From Akkermansiaceae bacterium UBA5020 (GTDB lineage: Bacteria > Verrucomicrobiota > Verrucomicrobiia > Verrucomicrobiales > DEV007), in assembly GCA_002396885.1 (NCBI GenBank), contig DGXY01000128.1, positions 18,547 to 62,441 on the forward strand: a DNA stretch of 43,895 nt, read 5' to 3'. The notes beneath the pieces are model-generated. The model ran no database searches and had not been told where the DNA came from. It saw only the letters and a program-made list of their open reading frames with translations. Positions 32,971-39,342 of the stretch are shown here, one piece after another; the stretch's first letter is position 1; the number at the start of each line of letters is the position of its first letter. The position numbers were made by a program, and so were the translations under genes.

Positions 32971-34664
32971 AAAACGATCCGAAAGGGTGTGGTCACCGGC
33001 CCGAGAGGGTTGAACGGGAACGGATGACCGCCGGGGCGCTGGTCCCACGTGGGACTCGCATCCTGCCAGTCTTCCAATTTGCTGCCGTCGTGGCCTTGCC
33101 GCTGCTGATCCCGATCGCGGTCGCCGCGGTGGCTCCGAATCTTAGGCCCTTTGCGGCGTCGTTCCCGGGTGGTCGGACCCTCGAGCGACCGGCGGGGACG
33201 ATCCCGCCCGCAGCACAGGCCTTCGCGCCCTTCCAGAAACGGCTCGGTCTCTCATGGGACGAGGATTACTTTTACATCGAGGGGAATGGCCTTCCGGATC
33301 ACAACATGATGGTCGGCATCACCAACTGGCAGCAGCAGGTGCCGTTGCCTCAGCCCTACACCGGGGACAACGCGTGGAGCCTGCCCCTGAAACCCGTCCC
33401 CGCCGCCGAGCCCGCGATGATCGAGGGGCGTTTCCTGCGTGGGGCCATCGCCATCGGGGTGAACGGCGTTCCCATTTTCAATCCGCAGAATAATCGAGGC
33501 GAGATCGCCCAGGAGATCGGCGAGCTCGACCAGTGGGGCGGTCACTGCGGTCGGGCGGATGACTATCATTACCACATCGTCCCGCTCCATCTCGAAGAGC
33601 AAGCGGGCAAGGGCAAGCCGCTCGCCTACGCGCTCGACGGGTATTCCATCCTCGGTTTGACGGAAGCGGATGGATCGGCTCCGAAGGGTCTGGACGAGTG
33701 CAACGGTCACGATCACGATGGATCGGGTTATCATTACCATGCTACCGACCGCTATCCCTATGTGATCGGAGGATTCCACGGCGAAGTGGTCGAGGTCGAG
33801 GGTCAGGTCGATCCCCAGCCCCGGGCTCAAGGGGTGCGCGAGGCGCTGACGCCTCTGCGTGGAGCGGAGATCACGGGCTTCGAGAAGACGGGTGAGCAAA
33901 CTTATGCCATGACCTACACCGTCGGCAGGAACGAACACACCATCCATTACCAGATCAAGGAGGATGGGACCTATCCCTTTGTGTTCGATCACGGCAAGGA
34001 TGGTGAAACCGAGGGGATCTACCGCGTTCGTGGCGGCGGCGGAGGCGAACGACCAAAGGGGCGGGGAGAAGGACGCGGCGGAGAGAGGCCGCCTCGTCCC
34101 GAAGAGCGCCGGCGGGAAATGAGACCCGGCGTCAGTGGGCCACCTCCGTCCGCCAACCCAGGAACCTTCGTCCTCAGCAGTCCCGCCGTGAAGGAGGACG
34201 GGAGGCTACCGGCCGAGTTCACCGGGGATGGCGAGGGATTCAGTCCTCCGGTGCAATGGCGCGGCGCTCCCGAGGGAACGATGGGGTATGCCTTGATCAT
34301 GGATCACCTCGCGCCGGGCAACGAGATGAAGAGTTATTGGGTGCTGTGGGATATCCCGGCGACGATCACGAGCCTCCCGGAAGATGCCGAGGGAATCGGC
34401 AAATCCGGCGTGGGATTCCGCGGACAATCCGGCTACGAACCACCGCATTCCAAGGGGCCCGGCGAAAAGACCTACACGCTGCATGTCTACGCCCTCTCGG
34501 CTCCTGTGGTGCTCGAGGAGTCTTCCAGATCGGTGACCCGCGAGGCCTTGCTGGAGGCGATGGACGGCAAGATTCTCGGTCAGGCCGACCTGAGCGTGGT
34601 CTATGCGCGCGCCGAAGGCTCTACCGGTGGTCCGCGCGGGGGGAAGGGCGGTCCCAGGCCCTGA
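32967..34664 (+). CDS. YHYH-domain protein fused to a PEBP (YbhB/YbcL-like) domain
   Basis: 565 residues. The hydrophobic export segment lies at about 38-56 (FAAVVALPLLIPIAVAAVA), so translation may start at Met20 rather than Met1; part of this region is encoded by a REP-like palindrome. Residues about 110-275 are a YHYH domain closely matching the giant: MMVGITNWQQQVPLP, RGAIAIGVNGVPIFNPQNNRGE, GGHCGRADDYHYHIVPLHLE, GYHYHATDRYP, EVEGQVDPQP. A Gly/Arg/Pro-rich linker (about 350-395) leads to a PEBP domain (about 400-550: LPAEFTGDGEGFSPPVQWRGAPEG, YALIMDHLAP, YWVLWDIPA, YEPPHSKGPGEKTYTLHVYALS). PEBP proteins bind phospholipids or other anionic ligands; the YHYH function is unknown, but its His/Asp-rich core could bind metal. 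It forms an operon with the 32173 gene. Confidence 0.85.
   Translation: MKNDPKGCGHRPERVERERMTAGALVPRGTRILPVFQFAAVVALPLLIPIAVAAVAPNLRPFAASFPGGRTLERPAGTIPPAAQAFAPFQKRLGLSWDEDYFYIEGNGLPDHNMMVGITNWQQQVPLPQPYTGDNAWSLPLKPVPAAEPAMIEGRFLRGAIAIGVNGVPIFNPQNNRGEIAQEIGELDQWGGHCGRADDYHYHIVPLHLEEQAGKGKPLAYALDGYSILGLTEADGSAPKGLDECNGHDHDGSGYHYHATDRYPYVIGGFHGEVVEVEGQVDPQPRAQGVREALTPLRGAEITGFEKTGEQTYAMTYTVGRNEHTIHYQIKEDGTYPFVFDHGKDGETEGIYRVRGGGGGERPKGRGEGRGGERPPRPEERRREMRPGVSGPPPSANPGTFVLSSPAVKEDGRLPAEFTGDGEGFSPPVQWRGAPEGTMGYALIMDHLAPGNEMKSYWVLWDIPATITSLPEDAEGIGKSGVGFRGQSGYEPPHSKGPGEKTYTLHVYALSAPVVLEESSRSVTREALLEAMDGKILGQADLSVVYARAEGSTGGPRGGKGGPRP
33026..33071. repeat. REP-like double palindrome inside the YHYH-PEBP coding region
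   Basis: Two mirror-image REP arms share a central CCCACGTGGG box (33044-33053). The left arm resembles the gaccggcggg-type element, the right arm the gactggcgtcc-type. Both arms have diverged and no longer form perfect stems. It encodes residues 20-35 or so, just before the export segment. Confidence 0.6.
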
Positions 34665-34678
34665 GGGTGCCTTGCGCG

Positions 34679-34707
34679 TCCACGTGGGACCGGCGTCCCG
34701 CCGGTCG
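34679..34707 (+). repeat. REP hairpin
   Basis: CACGTGGG box followed by a perfect 7-bp stem (ACCGGCG, loop TCC, CGCCGGT). It faces the copy at 34766. Confidence 0.85.
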
Positions 34708-34765
34708 CGAATCAGCAAGCAAGAAGCACCTTGAAAACGGCAATGGCTCTACGGTTCAAGAGATC

Positions 34766-34795
34766 GACCGGCGGGACGCCGGTCCCACGTGGGCC
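34766..34795 (-). repeat. REP hairpin
   Basis: Stem ACCGGCG/CGCCGGT with loop GGA, followed by the CCCACGTGGG box; inverted relative to 34679-34707. Confidence 0.85.
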
Positions 34796-34868
34796 ACAGC
34801 AGGCCACGAATCCTTGTTTTGAAGGGATTGGGACTGGCAATTCTTCGAGGACTCGGCGATCGTTGCCG

Positions 34869-35690
34869 ATGGGCTTCATTCCGTTCGATGCCGAAGCGGA
34901 GACCGGTCGCTGGCGGCGCCATTTGCCGCACTGGGAACAGTCCGGGTGCACGTATTTCGTCACGTTTCGAACCGCCGACTCGATTCCGGCGGAGAAATTG
35001 AATCAGTGGAAGAGCGAGCGAGATGAATTCGAGCGGAACCACCCGAAACCTTGGTCGGATGTGGAATGGCGTGTCTATCGCGCGGAGTTTCTCGACCGGA
35101 TCGAGCGTTGGTCGGATCGCGGATACGGCGAGTGCTTGCTGCGTCGTCCCCAACTACGCCGGATCGTGTCCGATGCTCTGGAGTGTTTCAACGAAAGACC
35201 GGAAAGCCGGTCTTCACGCTATCAGTTGGGCGATTGGGTGATCATGCCGAACCATGTCCATTTGCTGGTGCGTCCATTGCCTCCATGGACCTTGGGGCAA
35301 TTGATCCATAGTTGGAAATCGTTCACCGCGAAAGCCATCAACAAGGCGATCGGCGGCAGCGGCGCGTTTTGGCTTGACGAACGCTTCGATCATCTGGTGA
35401 GGCATTCCGCTTCACTGGAGAAGTATGCGGCCTACATCACGAACAACCCGGTGAAGGCCGGCCTTTGCGAAGGCGAATACACCTTGTCGAAGTCCCACGT
35501 GGGACTGGCGTCCCGCCAGCCATCTTCGGGCGATTCGATGCCGGATGAAGACCGGCAGGATGCCGGTCCCACGTGTGTTTCGGTTCCCCACGTGGGACTG
35601 GCGTCCCGCCAGTCACGAGCGGGCGAGCCTGGGCCGGAATTTACAGATTTTAAACCCGATCATGACCGGCATGATGCCGGTCCCACGTGA
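34869..35690 (+). CDS. REP-associated transposase-like protein (RAYT, Y1/HUH family)
   Basis: 273 residues from the ATG at 34869, which gives the usual family beginning (RWRRHLPHWEQSGCTYFVTFRTADSIP); the frame is open 46 codons further back, but that part is REP-encoded. The HUH metal motif is in WVIMPNHVHLLVRP (H129-V-H131). The C-terminal core is FWLDERFDHLVRHSASLEKYAAYITNNPVKAGL. At the E-x-F/Y-D position this protein has Phe173, so the nucleophile may be Y186 or Y189, or the enzyme may be altered; I cannot decide. After residue about 207 the family homology ends. The last 65 residues (SHVGLASRQ...DRHDAGPT) are translations of four REP copies, and the stop codon itself lies in the last one. 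Confidence 0.85.
   Translation: MGFIPFDAEAETGRWRRHLPHWEQSGCTYFVTFRTADSIPAEKLNQWKSERDEFERNHPKPWSDVEWRVYRAEFLDRIERWSDRGYGECLLRRPQLRRIVSDALECFNERPESRSSRYQLGDWVIMPNHVHLLVRPLPPWTLGQLIHSWKSFTAKAINKAIGGSGAFWLDERFDHLVRHSASLEKYAAYITNNPVKAGLCEGEYTLSKSHVGLASRQPSSGDSMPDEDRQDAGPTCVSVPHVGLASRQSRAGEPGPEFTDFKPDHDRHDAGPT
35492..35520 (+). repeat. REP hairpin, C-to-T/G-to-A variant
   Basis: CCCACGTGGG box, then stem ACTGGCG, loop TCC, CGCCAG(C). The change from ACCGGCG/CGCCGGT is compensated on both arms apart from the terminal base, and it lies inside the RAYT reading frame. Confidence 0.85.
35550..35577 (-). repeat. REP hairpin variant
   Basis: Stem ACCGGCA, loop GGA, TGCCGGT, then CCCACGTG. Paired substitutions preserve the 7-bp stem. 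Confidence 0.85.
35586..35614 (+). repeat. REP hairpin variant
   Basis: CCCCACGTGGG box, then stem ACTGGCG, loop TCC, CGCCAGT: again a fully paired variant. Confidence 0.85.
35664..35690 (-). repeat. REP hairpin abutting the response regulator
   Basis: Stem ACCGGCA, loop TGA, TGCCGGT, then CCCACGTGA. Its last three bases are the RAYT stop codon, and the response-regulator ATG follows three bases later. Confidence 0.85.
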
Positions 35691-35693
35691 TTC

Positions 35694-36365
35694 ATGCGCA
35701 TCCTCGTCGTCGAAGACCAGCCGAAGATCGCCGGCTTCATCCGCTCCGGGCTGGAAGAGGCCGGCTTTGCCGTGACCGTCTCCCGCACCGGAGAGGAGGG
35801 CTACGAATTGGCCACGACCGAGTCCTTCGATGCCATGATCCTCGACATCATGCTGCCGGGACGCGACGGGCTCAGCGTGCTCCGCAGTCTGCGGCAACGT
35901 CATGTCAATCTTCCGATCGTGCTCCTCACCGCGCGCAACGAACTGAATGAACGGATCGAGGGGCTCAATCTTGGAGCCGATGATTACCTGACAAAACCCT
36001 TCTTTGTCGAGGAACTCGTCGCCCGTCTCCAGGCCCTGCTGCGCCGGGCTTCGGGGGTGACGTTGAACATCCTCCAGATCGGCGACCTCAGTCTCGATCT
36101 CATTACCCGGGTGGCGAAGCGGGGGAATCGTTCGATCGAGCTGAGCCAGCGCGAGTTCGCCCTACTCGAATACCTGATGCGGTCGCCGGGACGGGTCTTT
36201 TCACGCTCGCAGATCTCTGAGCACGTCTGGAACACCCATTTCGACACGGGCACGAATATGGTCGATGTCGCCATGACGCGGTTGCGCAAGAAGATCGAGG
36301 CGCCGGGGGAGAAAAAGTTGATCGAAACGGTCCGTGGCGTCGGCTACCGGCTCCGTCAATCCTGA
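35694..36365 (+). CDS. OmpR/PhoB-family response regulator, CusR-like
   Basis: 223 residues, standard length. The receiver domain (1-115) has acidic residues in VVEDQ, phospho-acceptor D51 in MILDIMLPG, Thr in LLTARN and Lys in YLTKPF. The winged-helix output domain (about 128-222) has LSQREFALLEYLMRSPGRVFSRSQISEHVW and TNMVDVAMTRLRKKIE, closest in style to heavy-metal regulators of the CusR group. It is nine bases upstream of its kinase gene. It should bind 11-bp-type direct repeats; matching arrays lie upstream of the giant and of the 32173 operon. The ATG has no Shine-Dalgarno sequence because a REP hairpin occupies the preceding bases, so translation may depend on RAYT read-through coupling. 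Confidence 0.9.
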   Translation: MRILVVEDQPKIAGFIRSGLEEAGFAVTVSRTGEEGYELATTESFDAMILDIMLPGRDGLSVLRSLRQRHVNLPIVLLTARNELNERIEGLNLGADDYLTKPFFVEELVARLQALLRRASGVTLNILQIGDLSLDLITRVAKRGNRSIELSQREFALLEYLMRSPGRVFSRSQISEHVWNTHFDTGTNMVDVAMTRLRKKIEAPGEKKLIETVRGVGYRLRQS

Positions 36366-36374
36366 CACAACGTC

Positions 36375-37817
36375 ATGCATTCCTTCCGCTGGCGCATCGC
36401 CCTGAGTTCAGCCCTGATTTCCGGGCTCGTCGTTCTCGCCTTCGGCGCGGTGGCATGGTGGTCATTGAGCCGGGCGCGTGTTGCTGATCTTGATGCCGAG
36501 ATGCGGCATTTCGGCTATCGGGTCATGTTGCGCTCGGGTCGCAACGTCGATGTGTCGAGGCTCGAGGGATCGCTTAGCGATGTCTTCGGAGCGGAGAAGG
36601 CGCGGCAACGATCTCTGATGCTGCTCGATTCGCGGGGCGGGGAATTGGTGCGTTCGTCAGGGTGGCCGGACGGACTCGACCCGTCGGGATTTCCCGCCGG
36701 CACCGAGGCTCTCGATCCGCAGCCACGCGAAGATGAGAGCCGGCGTCCCTCTGATCGGCCTCTCCCGCCGCCTCGTGAGGTGCTGGAGCCTCGCTTTTAC
36801 GAGACGGAGTCGCCTGACGGGCGTGATCTGCTGATCGGAGCTTTTGCCAATCGCGAGACGATTCTCCTGATCGCCGCGGATCTCGACCAGGTCGCCGGGG
36901 ACATGCGCCAGCTTCGCCGCGCCTTTCTCGTCGCCCTCCCCGGAGCGCTTCTCATCGTGGCCCTCGGTGCCGCCTTTGTCGCATGGCGGGCCCTGCGGCC
37001 GGTGACCGCACTGGGCGAGGACATGCGGAAGGTCTCGGCGCGGGCGCTCGACCAACGCCTCGAGGTGGCGGGAGCGGACCGCGAGTTTGCCGCGATCATC
37101 GGGAACTACAACGCGATGCTCGAGCGGCTCGAGCGGAGCTTCGAACAGGCGACGCGGTTCAGCGCCGATGCCTCGCACGAACTGAAAACCCCGCTCGCGG
37201 TGATGCAGGCGACCCTCGAGCGGGCCCTTCGCGACCACCCGGAAGACGAGGCGACCCAAACCCTCATTTCCCATCTCCTTGAGCAAACCGGCAAGCAGCG
37301 GGCCATTCTCGAGAGCCTCCTCCTGCTCTCGCGCGCGGATGCGGGTCGGCTCGAGATCAGTCCCGAGACGATCGATCTCAGCGCCCTGCTGGAGACTTGG
37401 CTGGAGGACGCGAGCCTTCTCGCCGAGGAGCGCGGTATCATCGTGAAGAGCGATATCGAACCGGGCCTCTCGACCGAAGCCGATCCGTTGCTGCTCCAGC
37501 GCGTCGCGCACAATCTCTTCTCCAACGCGGTCAGATACAACGTCGACGACGGTGAGGTCGTGTGTCGGCTGTTTCGTGAAGGATCTTGGATCGTGTGGGT
37601 GGTGAGCAACACCGGGGAGCCATTATCCGAGGCGGATCGGGAGCGGGTCTTTGAACGTTTTTTCCACGGTCAATCGGCCCGCGACGGTGAGGTCGGGATG
37701 GGTCTCGGGCTAAGCCTTGTCCGGGAGATCCTCACCGCGCACGGTGGCGAGGTCGCTTTCGGGCTGGATGCGTCCGGAAGGAATGAGGTGCGGGTGCGGC
37801 TGGGGGGCGCGAGATAA
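36375..37817 (+). CDS. Sensor histidine kinase, CusS-like
   Basis: 480 residues. Transmembrane segments at about 9-31 and 182-204 bracket a periplasmic sensor region of about 150 residues that is rich in Pro, Arg, Asp and Glu and has no recognised sensor fold. A HAMP region follows (RALRPVTALGEDMRKVSARAL). HisKA: FSADASHELKTPLAVM with phospho-acceptor H268. HATPase: N-box HNLFSNAVRYN (N384) and a glycine-rich GMGLGLSLVREILTAHGG. It should phosphorylate the adjacent regulator in response to an envelope signal. No His- or Met-rich metal-binding motif typical of CusS is visible in the sensor region, so the stimulus is open. Its stop is 11 bases from the stop of the convergent gene. Confidence 0.9.
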   Translation: MHSFRWRIALSSALISGLVVLAFGAVAWWSLSRARVADLDAEMRHFGYRVMLRSGRNVDVSRLEGSLSDVFGAEKARQRSLMLLDSRGGELVRSSGWPDGLDPSGFPAGTEALDPQPREDESRRPSDRPLPPPREVLEPRFYETESPDGRDLLIGAFANRETILLIAADLDQVAGDMRQLRRAFLVALPGALLIVALGAAFVAWRALRPVTALGEDMRKVSARALDQRLEVAGADREFAAIIGNYNAMLERLERSFEQATRFSADASHELKTPLAVMQATLERALRDHPEDEATQTLISHLLEQTGKQRAILESLLLLSRADAGRLEISPETIDLSALLETWLEDASLLAEERGIIVKSDIEPGLSTEADPLLLQRVAHNLFSNAVRYNVDDGEVVCRLFREGSWIVWVVSNTGEPLSEADRERVFERFFHGQSARDGEVGMGLGLSLVREILTAHGGEVAFGLDASGRNEVRVRLGGAR

Positions 37818-37828
37818 TGGGTGGATTT

Positions 37829-39139
37829 TTAAATCGTCCCGAGATCTAGCCTAGGTGCCCTCCCTAACTGGGGGAGAAGGCTGTGATTGTCGAGTCCGAA
37901 ATACTGCTCGCTTTCGGTCATCTCGGGCTGCTTCGTTCGTGCCGCCGCGAGGGTTTCAGCAACCCAGGCGGGATCGCCGAGGCGTGGAAAGAGAGGGCCT
38001 AGTAAGGCCTTGAGTTCGGTGTCGAGCAGGGCCGCGTCGGTCTGGAAGAGGGCGATGCCGTCGACACCCTCGTCGTAGTTGCGGGCGATCCGCTCGAGGA
38101 AGGCCCGCGCGTTGGGCCGCGCTCCTTTTCCGGGAACGGTGTTGGCGCCGCCATGGATCTCCACGCCATGGGCGCGGGCCAGCTCCACGTAGGGTTTGGC
38201 GGTATCGGGATAGTCGAAGTCCCAGATCCACATCGGGTCGAGGGCGATTTCATCGATCCATCCCTCCTTCAGCCAGGTGAGCAGGTCGAGGCCTTCCATC
38301 AGGTTGAGGTCGAGGGTCGCTTCGGGGATCCGCACGAGAACGGACACCTTGCGTCCTGTTTCCTGCTCCACCTCGTGGAGTCCCGCGCGGAGGTCGCGCA
38401 TGAAGAGATTGACGAAGCCACTGCGATGCTGGGACCAAGCGAGGAAATCCGCGGATCCTACGGTCATCTGACGTGGATCCTCGCGCCCCTCTTTCAGCCA
38501 AGGATCGACGAGCTGCGGATGATAGCGGGCGATGGGGGGCTGGCGGCAGAAATCGAGGCAGAGACCGTGAGCGCCGATCCGGGCCGCCTCCAGCAGAATG
38601 GCGATCCGCTCGGCGCGGTATTCGGGGATGGCAAAACTGACCTTCGTGCCATCGACCTGGCCACCCCGATGGCGTTCCATCCATTCAGGATGCTCGGCGA
38701 TGTATCGGGAACGCAGACCGCCGCCGAGGGCGTCGCCGTAGTGGCGGTTCATCCCGAGCCGCCCGTAGATGACCATGTCGTGCTTTGCTGCAAATGCGAG
38801 AGCGGCACGCAGAGAGCATTCCTCGCGAAACGAATCGCCGATGACCTTGGTTTCCGGACGGGTGTCACCGGCGTAGAGGGTGGAGGTGGGCAGTGAGCTC
38901 TGGTAATCGAGCGTGCTCCGTCCGAGCGCCCAGAGGACGTGGTGGATACCGTGATCGAGATGGGCTTGCAGGCAGTCGGCCGAATCGTGTCCGCTGGTTC
39001 TCTGCCGCTCATAGAGCCATTGCCAGAGTTCGGCGATGCCCCAGACGGTTTTGGGGATTCCTTCGGCGGAAAGAGATACGGGGAGCAGGGTCGCGGCGGC
39101 GGCTCCGGTGCTGTGGGCGAGAAATCGGCGGCGGTTCAT
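37829..39139 (-). CDS. Tat-exported TIM-barrel-type protein (glycoside-hydrolase-like)
   Basis: 436 residues from the ATG at 39139, which begins with a twin-arginine signal (MNRRRFLAHSTGAAAATLLPVSLSA); the 26 codons upstream are discarded. The body has the feel of a (beta/alpha)8 barrel of the GHL10/DUF family: HVLWALGRSTLDYQS, HDMVIYGRLGMNRHYG, PEYRAERIAILLEAARIGAHGLCLDFCRQPP, VSVLVRIPEATLDLNLMEGLDLLTWLKEGWIDEIALDPMW and VEIHGGANTVPG. Glu and Asp at strand ends (LDFCR, VRIPEATLD) could be catalytic, but I cannot assign them. A role in polysaccharide turnover beside the sulfatase gene is plausible. It is divergent from the double sulfatase. Confidence 0.65.
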   Translation of the reverse strand: MNRRRFLAHSTGAAAATLLPVSLSAEGIPKTVWGIAELWQWLYERQRTSGHDSADCLQAHLDHGIHHVLWALGRSTLDYQSSLPTSTLYAGDTRPETKVIGDSFREECSLRAALAFAAKHDMVIYGRLGMNRHYGDALGGGLRSRYIAEHPEWMERHRGGQVDGTKVSFAIPEYRAERIAILLEAARIGAHGLCLDFCRQPPIARYHPQLVDPWLKEGREDPRQMTVGSADFLAWSQHRSGFVNLFMRDLRAGLHEVEQETGRKVSVLVRIPEATLDLNLMEGLDLLTWLKEGWIDEIALDPMWIWDFDYPDTAKPYVELARAHGVEIHGGANTVPGKGARPNARAFLERIARNYDEGVDGIALFQTDAALLDTELKALLGPLFPRLGDPAWVAETLAAARTKQPEMTESEQYFGLDNHSLLPQLGRAPRLDLGTI

Positions 39140-39293
39140 GGATTTCGGGGCAGCAGGGGGTAGGGAACGGAAGGTCGCGGGGCCGGGGGCGCGGCGCGGT
39201 GAATGCTGCTGGTTCAACTCGTTACTGGAGAGTCATCGTGTCGGCGCGAAGAGTTGCAAAGGCACGAGAATGCGGTTCCGATTCTTTCATCCT

Positions 39294-39312
39294 TGTAATC
39301 TGGTCGTCATCC
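39294..39312 (+). promoter_or_regulatory. Weak candidate 11-bp direct repeat upstream of the double sulfatase
   Basis: GTAATC (39295) and GTCATC (39306) are spaced 11 bp and resemble the arrays at 16500 and 32105. Only two repeats are convincing and the distance to the ATG is short (31 bases), leaving little room for a promoter before the ribosome-binding site. Confidence 0.25.
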
Positions 39313-39342
39313 AGACGAAACCATCGGGAGGTTCATTGAGTC

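Larger units (their letters stand above)
34679..35690 (+). mobile_element. REP/RAYT element
   Basis: A RAYT gene flanked by REP hairpins: two inward-facing copies upstream (34679-34707, 34766-34795) and four downstream in alternating orientation (35492-35690). It sits exactly between the YHYH-PEBP stop and the response-regulator start, which suggests insertion into what was once a continuous operon. Confidence 0.75.

Noticed and set aside
34731..34868. Longer RAYT protein starting at 34731
   Set aside because: The extra 46 codons translate a REP hairpin, and family members start close to the RRHLPHWE segment.
34679..35690. CRISPR-like array
   Set aside because: The repeats alternate in orientation, have irregular spacing, partly code for protein and flank a RAYT gene; they are REP elements and no cas genes are present.
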